Positions 1 through 8,995 of a stretch of DNA of 64,000 nucleotides are shown piece by piece. This DNA is from CBDDGJ01 sp965227805 (GTDB lineage Bacteria > Pseudomonadota > Alphaproteobacteria > RS24), in NCBI GenBank assembly GCA_965227805.1, contig CBDDGJ010000003.1, forward strand, positions 1 to 64,000. The letters run 5' to 3'. The number at the start of each line of letters is the position of its first letter. The first letter of the stretch is position 1. The translations under genes and the position numbers were made by a program. A model generated the notes under the pieces. That model searched no databases, had not been told where the DNA came from, and saw only the letters and a program-made list of their open reading frames with translations.

Positions 1-1
1 G

Positions 2-133
2 ATTGGCGGCAGACTTAAAGACCAGGCGAGGGCGGGGTGCATCCACCACGCGGGCAAAAATATGCGCGCCATGGCAATGCAATTCCGCAAGGATAAAGAC
101 ATTGAAAATGTCATCACCTGGTTATCTAAATAA
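2..133 (+). CDS. C-terminal end of a c-type cytochrome (partial, runs off the left edge)
   Basis: An open frame enters at base 2 and ends at TAA 131-133, giving 43 residues. The segment MRAMAMQFRKDKDIENVITW resembles the last helix of class I cytochromes c, where a Met-containing 'G..MR.MA' loop supplies the axial haem ligand and an 'I.NV..Y' helix closes the fold. The haem-binding CxxCH motif would lie upstream of the window and cannot be checked. The frame converges on the disrupted glycosyltransferase and overlaps its original 3' end by 12 bases. The competing plus-strand frame that starts at base 3 has no recognisable features. The family call is inferred from a short tail only. Confidence 0.45.
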   Translation: MGGRLKDQARAGCIHHAGKNMRAMAMQFRKDKDIENVITWLSK

Positions 134-214
134 AATTTGCTTTAATGCCCGCACCCACTTAAATCTAGTTAGGCTTTTAGCTAGATAGTATTTCATAAAG
201 TAATATGAAGCTGT
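122..214 (-). pseudogene. Severed 3' end of the family 2 glycosyltransferase split by IS3
   Basis: Reading the minus strand from the IS boundary at 214, in the phase of the glycosyltransferase on the other side of the IS, gives 30 residues and then a TAA stop at 124-122. The translation is basic and aromatic (it contains SYYFMKYYLAKSLTRFKW), as expected for the C-terminal tail of such an enzyme. The codon crossing the junction, ACA within the duplicated CTGT/ACAG target, is preserved. Joining this piece to 1495-2184 and dropping one target copy restores an uninterrupted frame of about 260 codons. The fragment has no start codon or ribosome site of its own and is presumably not translated. Confidence 0.75.
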
Positions 215-322
215 TGTCCTTCCCCCTTATAATTGTACCAGTTTTAGCGAGAGATTATTGTCTTTGATTGGGTGTATATTTCTCGTTAGGATTTTAAGAA
301 ACATCAATTATAGGAGTAAAAG

Positions 323-613
323 ATGAGCAGAAAACGTTTTAGTGACAATGATATAATCCGCATATTACGTGAGGTTGAGGTGAATATTGGTGGGGGTATG
401 GATACCGATTCTGCCTGCCGCAAGAGTGGCATTAGCCCGCAGACATATTACCGCTGGCGTGGCAATTATGGTCATATGAAGAATAGCGAGGTTAAACGCC
501 TAAAAGCCTTGGAGCAGGAGAATGTGCGCCTTAAAAAGATAGTTGCTGCGCTAGAGTTAGATAAGTTGATTCTCAAGGAGGGGCTCGATTTTTTGGACAA
601 GAAAAAGGCCTAA
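323..613 (+). CDS. IS3-family transposase OrfA
   Basis: This 96-residue protein has a helix-turn-helix near residues 10-50 (the usual 'SDACRKSGIS..TYYRW' pattern, here SACRKSGISPQTYYRWRG) followed by a leucine-rich coiled coil (residues about 55-90) used for multimerisation. It binds the IS ends and provides the N-terminal part of the OrfAB fusion transposase. A ribosome site, AGGAG, lies about 8 bases before the ATG. The frame ends in TAA at 611-613, just after two possible slippage runs. Confidence 0.93.
   Translation: MSRKRFSDNDIIRILREVEVNIGGGMDTDSACRKSGISPQTYYRWRGNYGHMKNSEVKRLKALEQENVRLKKIVAALELDKLILKEGLDFLDKKKA
589..595 (+). other. Programmed -1 frameshift heptamer in IS3 orfA
   Basis: T TTT TTG in the orfA phase (codons gaT-TTT-TTG) fits the X XXY YYZ slippery pattern. 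The -1 frame is open from 565 onward and leads into orfB. A second run, G AAA AAG at 601-607, also lies before the orfA stop, so the exact slip site is not settled. Confidence 0.55.
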
Positions 614-690
614 CCACAGCAGATAAGCGCTCTATTGCAGTCCATTGCCAACAAAGGCTGAGCACAAGCCAGCGTAAAGTTTGCAAGGCT

Positions 691-1488
691 TTGGATATTC
701 CAAGAAGCGTGTGTCAGTATAAACCCACTCAAGCTTGCAGCGATGAACAGCTACGGCTTGATATGATACGCCTAGCCAAGCAATATGGTCGTTATGGATA
801 CCGCAAGATAGCAGCATTATTGCGGGTTGAGGGGCATAATGTTAACCATAAGAAGGTAGAAAGACTATGGCGCGAAGAAGGCTTGCAGCTGCCTAAAAGA
901 CACAAAAAGCGCAAGCGCATATATGATGGCACTTCCTCTTGCCTCAGACTTCGTGCCAAATATAAGAACCATATTTGGAGCTATGACTTTGTGGGGGACA
1001 AGCTGCATAATGGCAGGAAATACAGAATGTTAACGTTGCTCGACGAGTTCAGCAGAGAGGCGATAGCTGTGGAAGTTGGCTACAATATCAAGTCCATAGA
1101 TGTGATTGAAACACTGGCAAAATGCTTCGCCAAACACGGCGTGCCTGAGCATATCAGGTCGGATAATGGTAGAGAATTTACCAGCACCGATATAAAGCGT
1201 TTCTTGCGTAATGTGGGCACCGAAACGCTTTATATCGCCCCAGGGTCGCCATGGGAAAATGGCTTTAATGAAAGGTTTAACGGTATACTCAGAACCGAGT
1301 TGTTAAATGCAGAAACCTTCTTGTCGCTGACAGAAGCAAAGGTGGTAATAAAAGGCTGGGTAAAGCAATATAACCATATCAGACCGCACCAAGCACTAAA
1401 CTACAAACCACCAGCACCAGAAACAAACATACTCAACCAAAACACAAAAATACTCTCACAAAAACTGGCACAAAATTATGGGGCTTGA
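691..1488 (+). CDS. IS3-family transposase OrfB (DDE catalytic part)
   Basis: This rve-type integrase core has the DDE residues visible in HIWSYDFVGD (first Asp), IRSDNGREF (second Asp) and WENGFNERFNGILR (Glu). An HTH_21 segment precedes it at YGRYGYRKIAALLR. The coordinates begin at the first ATG, but the frame is open back to 565. The protein is probably made mainly as an OrfAB fusion by -1 frameshifting. The last codons run into the right inverted repeat. Confidence 0.93.
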   Translation: MDIPRSVCQYKPTQACSDEQLRLDMIRLAKQYGRYGYRKIAALLRVEGHNVNHKKVERLWREEGLQLPKRHKKRKRIYDGTSSCLRLRAKYKNHIWSYDFVGDKLHNGRKYRMLTLLDEFSREAIAVEVGYNIKSIDVIETLAKCFAKHGVPEHIRSDNGREFTSTDIKRFLRNVGTETLYIAPGSPWENGFNERFNGILRTELLNAETFLSLTEAKVVIKGWVKQYNHIRPHQALNYKPPAPETNILNQNTKILSQKLAQNYGA

Positions 1489-2184
1489 CACTGTATATTG
1501 ATTTGAAAGATTATTAGCTATTAAAGAAGAGCGATACTCCATCAAAGCCAGTTTATAATTTTTGTCACTCAGGCCACCCAATGATATTACTGCCAATGTT
1601 GCATCAATTTTCTGGAATTTTAACTTTTGAGAGATTGCGCGATGACACCATTCTGAATCCATAGCATAGTGATAATCTAAAGAGTAACTACCAATACGTT
1701 CATATGCTGCTTTACGAACAATTATCGCTGGATGAAAAAGATACATTCGTTTATGCATTTTTGAGATGTCTGCAATTCGCACATAGCTTCTATCCGTTAC
1801 CGGATCGAAATAACGCGCATTACCATAGAATACATCGACATCTGAATCTGGAGTTAAAACGTCTAAAAAAGATCTGGTGTAATCAGCTACCCAATAGTCA
1901 TCACTGTTCAAGATAGCGATAAAATCAGTAGATGCTCTCTTAATCCCTCGATTAAAAGAATCTGCTATTCCTTTATCTTTACCTGTTTCCCAATAAGAAA
2001 TCTGCGATTCAAAAGCTGCAATGACATCAAGAGTTCCGTCAGTTGACCCGCCATCAATTACGATTACGTCAACAGCATTTAGGGGTTGTCTAAACACCGA
2101 GTCCAAACAGCGCTTAAGTCCAACAACATTATTTAAAACTGGAATAATCACAGAAATCATAGGGCGCGGTGATTTAGTTATCAT
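1456..2184 (-). pseudogene. Family 2 glycosyltransferase, C-terminus replaced by IS3 sequence
   Basis: This is a WcaA-like GT-A enzyme that would transfer a sugar from a nucleotide sugar at the cytoplasmic membrane. Visible features are the N-terminal fold ISVIIPVLNN, the VIDGGSTDGT loop, and the metal-binding NSDD (DxD-type) motif near residue 90. ATG at 2184 is preferred over the upstream TTG because it has GGAG about 10 bases upstream; it overlaps the preceding gene by 11 bases. About 230 native residues remain, then 12 residues read from the IS end before a chance stop. The original 30-residue tail is at 122-214. The catalytic domain is whole, so partial activity cannot be excluded. Confidence 0.85.
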
Positions 2185-2986
2185 TAAGAAAGTCTCCAAG
2201 AGAGGTTTTTTGAAAGATTGTTAATACACTATAAGAGCTTGCATTAACGATTAAACGCCCATCTTCTTCAAAACAACGACGTGCCATATCATAGTAGAGC
2301 TCTGATGCTTTTAGATCAGGTAATTGCCATAGATCACCTCCAGAAAAATAGTCCCTAGAAAAATGAGCCAAATCTTCCCCCCGATTACGAATAACAGTAT
2401 TGGGCACACCATCATAAGGATAATAGTGATCACACCCCACTAAAGCAACACGCGTAAAACCCATATGATATGCAAGCTGCATCGCAACGTAACTTACTGT
2501 AAATCCCTGAAAAATACTCATTGAGCAATCCCGGGCAAAATAAGGAAAATCACAACTATTTAATAAGTGTAAACTTTTGTGATCGCGCACACCATAACCC
2601 AACGCAGCATGGTCAAGAAAAAGCGGCACATCTGAAGAAGAAAAGAAATCTTTATTTTGTTCAATCACATAAGGATTAACAGCGACAATACAAGAAGGAC
2701 GAAATTGTGTTTCTTCAAATAATAAGTTGATTTTATTCAGACCAAATGTATAGACATCACCAATACGGGTGAAGTCGACGTCTTTTAGGCTAGGACCATT
2801 GCAAAGAATAATCGCTTTTTTTCCATAGTATTTATTACGTAACGACACGATTTTGCGGCGATGTTTCCATGAAACCGGACGAAGGTCCCACCAAAGACGT
2901 TTTAATAACAAGCTTGCAGTGACACGGTAAGGGTTTAATCGGTCACGGTTTCCGCCAGATCGTAAATAAGGCTTAGACAGGGTCAT
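2174..2986 (-). CDS. DUF115/MptE-like, sialyltransferase-like glycosyltransferase
   Basis: This protein of about 270 residues carries the nucleotide-sugar loop AIILCNGPSLKDVDF, then a Rossmann-like arrangement ending in VALVGCDHYYPYDG. This CNGPSL...GCD pattern is shared by DUF115 (the MptE-like domain of Maf flagellin glycosyltransferases) and bacterial sialyltransferases of the Cst type. I infer transfer of a CMP-linked acidic sugar, which fits the CMP-sugar synthetase-like gene in the same locus. ATG 2986 is chosen because GGAGGA lies 8 bases upstream. The longer frame to 3046 would run far into the SDR gene. It overlaps the SDR 3' end by 14 bases. The substrate is unproven. Confidence 0.65.
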   Translation of the reverse strand: MTLSKPYLRSGGNRDRLNPYRVTASLLLKRLWWDLRPVSWKHRRKIVSLRNKYYGKKAIILCNGPSLKDVDFTRIGDVYTFGLNKINLLFEETQFRPSCIVAVNPYVIEQNKDFFSSSDVPLFLDHAALGYGVRDHKSLHLLNSCDFPYFARDCSMSIFQGFTVSYVAMQLAYHMGFTRVALVGCDHYYPYDGVPNTVIRNRGEDLAHFSRDYFSGGDLWQLPDLKASELYYDMARRCFEEDGRLIVNASSYSVLTIFQKTSLGDFLNDN

Positions 2987-3725
2987 GCAATCGTCCTCCA
3001 ATCCCACCATCCACCGCAATCTCTGCGCCGGTAATAAAACGCGCATTTTCAGAACATAAGAACAAAGCTAATCTAGCTATTTCATCCGGTTCTGCAATCC
3101 TGCCAAGCGGGTGATATGCTGCAAGTTGGGCATATTTTTCGGGGTCAGACTCAAAGCCAGCTAATAACATATCAGTTTTAGTCGCTGCAGGGAGTATTGT
3201 ATTAACCGTCACATCAGCAGAAAACTCCAAGGCCAGCGCCCGTGTCAATCCCGCAAGAGAGGCTTTTGATGTCGAGTAACAAAGAAATCCGGCTTTTGTT
3301 AAACGGGCATGTATGCTGCCAATATTGACTATACTGCCTTCCGTATGCCTAAGTTGGCTTTCAAATGATTTAGCCAGGATAAACGGAGCTGTAACATTGA
3401 TTTGCTGGGATGCGTAAAACTCGGTTGTGCTCAACGCGCCTAAAGGTTTTACAACCTGATAAGCCGCATTATTAACCAGTCCATACAGATTCCGTTGACC
3501 AGTCTTTAAGACATTGTCTATATCGCCAGAAAATCGTTGCCGTTCATCTTCATTTTCTGCCAATACTAGCAGATCACATTGGATATAATGATCGCAATTA
3601 ATCTTTGCATATTCATGAATATCGCTGCCGATAACCCAATAACCGCTATGCATAAATAGTTTGCAGAGGGACTGACCAATCCCCCCATTGCAACCTGTGA
3701 TCAATACTGCAAAACGTTTATCCAT
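2973..3725 (-). CDS. SDR-family NAD(P)-dependent oxidoreductase
   Basis: This 250-residue classical short-chain dehydrogenase has the cofactor loop TGCNGGIG at residues 10-17, NNAAY near 87, the catalytic Ser in NIGSIHA, and Tyr/Lys in YSTSK near 155. The C-terminal GAEIAVDGG is the usual end of the fold. Similar SDRs (for example PtmA) occur beside CMP-sugar synthetase genes in glycan loci, so it probably oxidises or reduces a sugar intermediate. The next gene downstream starts inside its 3' end, suggesting translational coupling. The substrate cannot be read from sequence. Confidence 0.85.
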   Translation of the reverse strand: MDKRFAVLITGCNGGIGQSLCKLFMHSGYWVIGSDIHEYAKINCDHYIQCDLLVLAENEDERQRFSGDIDNVLKTGQRNLYGLVNNAAYQVVKPLGALSTTEFYASQQINVTAPFILAKSFESQLRHTEGSIVNIGSIHARLTKAGFLCYSTSKASLAGLTRALALEFSADVTVNTILPAATKTDMLLAGFESDPEKYAQLAAYHPLGRIAEPDEIARLALFLCSENARFITGAEIAVDGGIGGRLHDPV

Positions 3726-3730
3726 ACCCC

Positions 3731-6700
3731 CTACTTATCAATCTTTGTAGTAGATTGCGTAGGTGACTCAGACCTATTTGCTGAGTTAGATATGATACGA
3801 AAAACGACAGTGTTCCAACTTGCACCAACAAATTCAAGATTGGGATTGGGTTTTACAAATTCATCCACAAACCGCGTAACATCTGGCCAGTCTGAAGAGA
3901 CATAATCATCAAAAATAATGTATCCGCCAGGCTTTACGGTGTGAAAGTAATTCTCAAAGTCAGCCTTCACACCGGCAAAACTATGATCTCCGTCAATAAT
4001 CAATACATCGCACATAGAACTAGTAGCAACTTTAATCGCTTCTTCATCAGTGCTCATCATTTTTAATAAGGTAACATTGTTTCCGTGGACGCCTGCAACA
4101 GAAAGGTTTTCGCGGAAAGTGCGTTCACTAACAATCTCATTAGTAACAATATCACGGTTATTTTTTCCATAGTAACCATCTAACGGATCAATAGCCGTGA
4201 GATGAACATTATTAAAGTAGACTTTTGTGAGATCATAGATTGCAGTCAATCCAATTCCGAACAATGTGCCAATCTCTAATACCCGAAGATTGTCACTTTT
4301 CACTGAGGAGGCCACCAGCGCGCGTAGGAGTATATCCTCAATATTTGTTGCCAAACGCCCTCTAGAATTGCTTTCCAGGATACAAACGCGATGAGCAAGA
4401 TAGGCGAGCGATTTAGGTGTAACTTTAATGTTGATATTTTTTGCCCATTTATTCAGTAAAATTTCGATATGCTCTTTATTTAACTTACGATTAAAATTCT
4501 GATAATCAACAATGTTAAAAACTGGTGCAGAAGCTAGGCGGTTTACCTTTCGCTCTAATGCAGCATGCTTATCTGCCTGCTGCTTACCCTGATTCTCTAA
4601 AAGGGTTGTGATGTCCTTTAATTTACTCTGATAATCTCTCTGTAATTGGTCTTTCAGTAATTGTCTTAAGAAAAACTCCTTCTCAGCAAACTCACTCATC
4701 TTCTTATTACCAAATGATACGCCCATAATCAAAAGTACTGCCAACATCAACACGCCGGCAGCGCTCCACAGCAGCAGACTAAAAGGAGCTATCGCCGACA
4801 TAAACACTGGTGATAATCCGACCCCAAGAAAAACGGTTACCCCTATAATCATTGCAAGTGAATGGCGCTTAGAAAAACGTAACATCCACATCACAAATTG
4901 ACCAATGCGGAATAAAGTAAGGTTTTTGCTTTGCACCCATTCAGCAAATTGTGCATAAGATGAGAAGTTTAGGTGTGGCCTGTGCCAGTTAATAGCACGT
5001 GCAGACATTAGCTTTGAAACAGATGCTGCTTTGTTGGTCTGATTAGTGTTCTGGGTTTGTGGCTTTACTTCCAGAGTATTCTTGGCCTCTGTAAGATATT
5101 TAACTACTGAATTAACAAGGGGTTTTTCTGGATTCGCCACCTTCAAAACTTTCTGTAATGCCTGCTGCATTGCGAGTGTGCCTGGATCCTCTTTGAAAGC
5201 TAACAGATTACCCCAAGCATTAGGAACTTCAAGCGCACATGGGTATTTCTTAAGTGCACACCAATCATGGCGAATGCCATAACGGATAACTGGATGCCAT
5301 TCACTTACGTAGACGATATACCCCTTATCTACCAGATATTTGCATATATCTTCCCAATTATGTCCAAGGAGTTTCGTCTTCGCATCTTCAAATTTACACT
5401 GAATCACATCAGGTTTAATGGAGTCCCATGGAACCCCCTTAAGCACCGATAAATCATAACCCTCGACATCTATCTTAAGGAAATTGATATGATCAAGGGC
5501 ATGTTCTTTTACAATTTCTGCGATTGTCGTCGTATCAACTGTTGCTGATCGTATGTGCGTATCATGAAACTTGAGCAGCCCTGAAATGCCCGTGCTCTCT
5601 TTTGAAGAATAAAAATCCACATTTTTTTGAACAGTTTCAGAAACAGCCTTTGGACTAATAACGACATTTTTTTCTTTCCCGTATCGATTGACTAAATATT
5701 CTCTGTTCTTTGGATCGGGTTCAAATGCAAATATATCCCACTTTAATTTATGAAATGGTATAAGAGCACTACCATGATGCGCGCCTACATCAACCATAAC
5801 TGCCCTTGGAGGTGTAGATGACAATAGATTTTCAACAATCAGTGTCTCATCCAACACCGCTTTATGAACGCGTTCCATTTTGATTAAATTAGTCTCAGTG
5901 ACTTTCATATTATTTGTTACCCCTTCAAAACTTAAAATCGATTCAGTTAGTTTATGCCAGCTATTGTTTCTAAAATAAGCCGACCGGGAAAAATGCAACT
6001 GATACATTTCCAGATTTTCACTAATCTTAGTTAATGCATCTAATAAACCATCATTTTTATAATTAGTGAGCACAATTCCGTTTTCATATTCCTCAACTAT
6101 ATCAGCAAGCCATGTATCACTTAAAACAATCACCGGCTTACCTAAATACATAGCATCAATTAGCAGCCCCGATGTTCTTTCCGAAAATGCAGGCGCTTTG
6201 TATGGCAATACAATAATATCGCTAGATTTCAGAAGGTCCGAAAATTCTTCATTTGTAAGTTCGTTTGATATAAATTCGCACTCAGTATGTGCAAGGTCAT
6301 CAGCGAGCAATTTCATATTGCGCGGTGTATTTTTAAAAACAAATGCGCGCACAATAAAATCGAATGATTTAGACACATTTTTCGCATGCTTTTTAATAAA
6401 GTCTGCCGTTATATCAAATCCTTTTTCCTGCCTAACCCCACCGGGGAAGAGCACAGTTACTTTTTCATAACTTAATGCTGCTTTTTTTAGCACACCTTCT
6501 TCAATAAATTTTTCAACTTGAACATCAGAAAATGTGGTGCTTGAATGTGGCGCGACCGGAAGTCTAATCCCAAACACACGCTCTACATTGAAAGCCAAAC
6601 GCTGTGTAGGTAACGTAAAATGCAAACGGGTATTGTTTGCGTTATCTAGCAAAAAATTTTTCCACTCTTTAATGTATAATGAATTGTCATATCTAATAAA

Positions 6701-8302
6701 TGATAACCAAAACAGGCAAATAACAGCAGATAGGTTTTCAAATTCTTCTAACACCTCACTAACTATTTTTGCCATAGGAAGGCTACCACAATACATATAG
6801 AGTCGAGTCTTGTGTGACAAACCACGCTCATATCGCAACTGAATCGCAGCCCGCAACTCTTTAGTAAATATCGCTACATCTATATCTTTTGGTGAAAGGG
6901 TATTACCAATCGACCAAGAATGTTTTGAGAACACTGGTTCGAAATGGGGTCTGGAATCAGTAATATTTTTGGCACAATTTATATTCCCGAAAACCGAAAA
7001 ATTTGTTCCTTGCTTGGCGAAAGCCTCTGCTAATCTATCATCATAAGCTAAAAAATGGCCAAACTCATCAATAGCATCCGGGTCCAGCATGATCACTTCG
7101 GAAACATTCGAAGCCTCGCATTCTTGTATTCTATATCTTTCTGTCAGTGCTGGAATATAAGACGGCGTCAAGTTTTCAACATAACGCCCAGCGCTTTCCA
7201 CCGCAGACAACCAATTATCTAATGTTTTACAATGCTCTGCATAATAGTCATCATAATCAATATCAAAAAACGCAGGATGTGCTATTTTAATACTGTCCAT
7301 ATGTTCATTAAATTGAGATGCCTTGTCATGCCCCCAAAAATAGGTATTTTCATTTGCTGGACGCCCATCACAACCAGAAATTAATATCTCTTCAAACAAG
7401 GTTGAAGCAAGTGGCAGTAAAAATAGTGTCAACACATTTGCCGTAGATGCCACATAGAAATTTTTATTTAAGTTTAGATTTGCTTTCTTGACACTCTTAA
7501 ATGGAACTGCACATATTCGTTCATGAAATCGCGGCGGTAAATGTGTTTTATAAATATGGTAATCCCTAAGGGGAACGATCAAATATGACTTATATCTATC
7601 CAAGGCAGCAATAAGTTCTTTTCGAAATTCTGCAGCATATATAGATGGACCAGCATGAAAAATTGGATCGGCCACAACAATAATTGGCGGCTTTAATCGA
7701 TCAAGCAACTCTCGATTACGCACCATACTATTGCAAGCAATGTTTACGCCGTCTGAAAAATCCTTATCATCAAGCAAACGTAAATTAGGGCCTGTGCCAA
7801 ATATATATCCTTTTTTTGATTTGCACTCATTATAAATTCGTTTGAATATTTCACGCGAGTCATTTTCAGCCTGTTTTAAGTCATCTATAAATAATTCAGA
7901 AATTTTTAAATAAAACGAACTCGCAAATCTTTCATTTTTGTGGTCAATCCTAATTATTTTTTTCTTCATTACTTGAGACGAAAACGGTGTGTTAGGCACC
8001 TTCAATGGCTGCGTAGGATCAATATCCCATAATAAAACAATATCGGATTGGGCAATAGCAGCTTCATATTCTTTTTCACTATCTAATTGTTTTACCTGTA
8101 GCTGCGTAAAATCGCCAACTAATTGCTTCAAAGACGGGTCTAAATAATCCGGAACAAAATCAGCAGCTTCATTTTTATCTGCGCTCAACAATGTAACTTT
8201 TGAGATATGCTCTTTGAAAGGGTATAAATACCAATGCAAACGATAGTAATGATCGGTTAATGTTTGGGTGTCAGTAAAAGCTGGATAGAATAGTATATTC
8301 AT
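3731..8302 (-). CDS. Giant multi-domain glycan enzyme: DUF115 + GT4 + FkbM methyltransferase + membrane anchor + class I methyltransferase
   Basis: The protein has 1523 residues. Residues 1-150 are unrecognised. Residues about 163-330 form a DUF115/MptE-like domain (GYIFGTGPNLRLLD, ISGCDGR). Residues about 420-800 are a GT4-like glycosyltransferase (LFPGGVRQEKGFD; SERTSGLLIDAMYLGKPVIV). Residues about 815-1030 are an FkbM methyltransferase (VMVDVGAHHGSALIPF, FAFEPDPKN, FLKIDVEGYD). Residues about 1148-1197 hold two hydrophobic helices, followed by a charged coiled coil to about 1255. Residues about 1335-1500 are a second SAM methyltransferase (VLEIGTLFGIG, LIIDGDHSFAGVK, GGYIIFDDY). It probably adds and caps or methylates glycan residues at the membrane. 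No stop or frameshift is seen. Its start overlaps the upstream methyltransferase by 4 bases. Confidence 0.8.
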   Translation of the reverse strand: MNILFYPAFTDTQTLTDHYYRLHWYLYPFKEHISKVTLLSADKNEAADFVPDYLDPSLKQLVGDFTQLQVKQLDSEKEYEAAIAQSDIVLLWDIDPTQPLKVPNTPFSSQVMKKKIIRIDHKNERFASSFYLKISELFIDDLKQAENDSREIFKRIYNECKSKKGYIFGTGPNLRLLDDKDFSDGVNIACNSMVRNRELLDRLKPPIIVVADPIFHAGPSIYAAEFRKELIAALDRYKSYLIVPLRDYHIYKTHLPPRFHERICAVPFKSVKKANLNLNKNFYVASTANVLTLFLLPLASTLFEEILISGCDGRPANENTYFWGHDKASQFNEHMDSIKIAHPAFFDIDYDDYYAEHCKTLDNWLSAVESAGRYVENLTPSYIPALTERYRIQECEASNVSEVIMLDPDAIDEFGHFLAYDDRLAEAFAKQGTNFSVFGNINCAKNITDSRPHFEPVFSKHSWSIGNTLSPKDIDVAIFTKELRAAIQLRYERGLSHKTRLYMYCGSLPMAKIVSEVLEEFENLSAVICLFWLSFIRYDNSLYIKEWKNFLLDNANNTRLHFTLPTQRLAFNVERVFGIRLPVAPHSSTTFSDVQVEKFIEEGVLKKAALSYEKVTVLFPGGVRQEKGFDITADFIKKHAKNVSKSFDFIVRAFVFKNTPRNMKLLADDLAHTECEFISNELTNEEFSDLLKSSDIIVLPYKAPAFSERTSGLLIDAMYLGKPVIVLSDTWLADIVEEYENGIVLTNYKNDGLLDALTKISENLEMYQLHFSRSAYFRNNSWHKLTESILSFEGVTNNMKVTETNLIKMERVHKAVLDETLIVENLLSSTPPRAVMVDVGAHHGSALIPFHKLKWDIFAFEPDPKNREYLVNRYGKEKNVVISPKAVSETVQKNVDFYSSKESTGISGLLKFHDTHIRSATVDTTTIAEIVKEHALDHINFLKIDVEGYDLSVLKGVPWDSIKPDVIQCKFEDAKTKLLGHNWEDICKYLVDKGYIVYVSEWHPVIRYGIRHDWCALKKYPCALEVPNAWGNLLAFKEDPGTLAMQQALQKVLKVANPEKPLVNSVVKYLTEAKNTLEVKPQTQNTNQTNKAASVSKLMSARAINWHRPHLNFSSYAQFAEWVQSKNLTLFRIGQFVMWMLRFSKRHSLAMIIGVTVFLGVGLSPVFMSAIAPFSLLLWSAAGVLMLAVLLIMGVSFGNKKMSEFAEKEFFLRQLLKDQLQRDYQSKLKDITTLLENQGKQQADKHAALERKVNRLASAPVFNIVDYQNFNRKLNKEHIEILLNKWAKNINIKVTPKSLAYLAHRVCILESNSRGRLATNIEDILLRALVASSVKSDNLRVLEIGTLFGIGLTAIYDLTKVYFNNVHLTAIDPLDGYYGKNNRDIVTNEIVSERTFRENLSVAGVHGNNVTLLKMMSTDEEAIKVATSSMCDVLIIDGDHSFAGVKADFENYFHTVKPGGYIIFDDYVSSDWPDVTRFVDEFVKPNPNLEFVGASWNTVVFRIISNSANRSESPTQSTTKIDK

Positions 8303-8979
8303 ATCTCTTTATTCTTCTGCCAAATAGCTAAACCTGGTGTATACCAGGATACAAACTCAAGATTGATTAACTCACCACCATAACGTTGTTTGATTGTTTT
8401 TAGTGCACCAAAAACCCTCTGGTCTTCACCTGCTTCCGCTATTTGATAGGTATTATCAAATAGCACCAATGCATCATCAGATAGATGCGGAAAGATGGTT
8501 TCAAATTCGAAAAGCACATCTTCATAAAGGTGTGACGCATCAAGAAAGGCGAAACGGATAGGCATCAGCTCTTTCGTTATTTCTGGAAGGAGTGACCTAC
8601 TATCCCCACAGTGAATATCAATACGTGACTCCACACCTGCTTTTATAAAATTATTTTTTGCAACATTTACATTTTCTTTTTCCAGTTCAATCGTAACAAC
8701 TTTTCCACGGCAACCAGAATCAATCAATGCCTGAGCAAGAATAATGGTCGTGCACCCAAAATTACTACCTGTTTCGACCAACACCTCTTCACGGTTACGG
8801 TCCAGATGCGAAAGAAGCATGTGATAAATAAGCCCCCACCCCGGATACCCTATTGTTGCCCCTGTCACTTCACGCGCGTCCTCAATCGTCGTAACACTTT
8901 CTTCTAAACTAGCCAAATGACGATTCGGCAAAAGACTAAGATTGTAATCAAACAGTCTATAATATTTAGGTAATTTCAT
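8299..8979 (-). CDS. Class I SAM-dependent methyltransferase
   Basis: This 226-residue protein has the SAM-binding motif LVETGSNFGCTT (motif I), VVTIELEKENV (post-I acidic strand) and FAFLDASHLYEDV (the D-x-S-H pattern of the Methyltransf_24/CmcI-like group). It probably O-methylates a sugar of the exported glycan. Between the exporter genes and the giant glycan enzyme, a methyltransferase could act in chain capping, as WbdD-type enzymes do in ABC-exported O-antigens. It overlaps the next gene by ATGA. The acceptor is unknown. Confidence 0.78.
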   Translation of the reverse strand: MKLPKYYRLFDYNLSLLPNRHLASLEESVTTIEDAREVTGATIGYPGWGLIYHMLLSHLDRNREEVLVETGSNFGCTTIILAQALIDSGCRGKVVTIELEKENVNVAKNNFIKAGVESRIDIHCGDSRSLLPEITKELMPIRFAFLDASHLYEDVLFEFETIFPHLSDDALVLFDNTYQIAEAGEDQRVFGALKTIKQRYGGELINLEFVSWYTPGLAIWQKNKEI

Positions 8980-8995
8980 CTAACTCACTCACTCT

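Larger units (their letters stand above)
215..1490 (+). mobile_element. IS3-family insertion sequence, complete, with 4-bp target duplication
   Basis: The element is about 1276 bp. Its ends are imperfect inverted repeats: TGTCCTTCCCCC at 215 faces the complement of the end at 1455-1490, which reads TGTCAAGCCCC. Both repeats share a CCAGTTTT block about 25 bases in. A 4-bp direct repeat CTGT flanks it (211-214 and 1491-1494), which fits the 3-5 bp duplications of IS3 elements. It carries orfA and orfB in overlapping frames. Both reading frames are intact, so it may be functional. It sits inside the coding sequence of a minus-strand glycosyltransferase. Confidence 0.9.

Noticed and set aside
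1704..2224. Plus-strand frames opposite the glycosyltransferase
   Set aside because: No ribosome site and no recognisable motif; the minus-strand frame is clearly coding.
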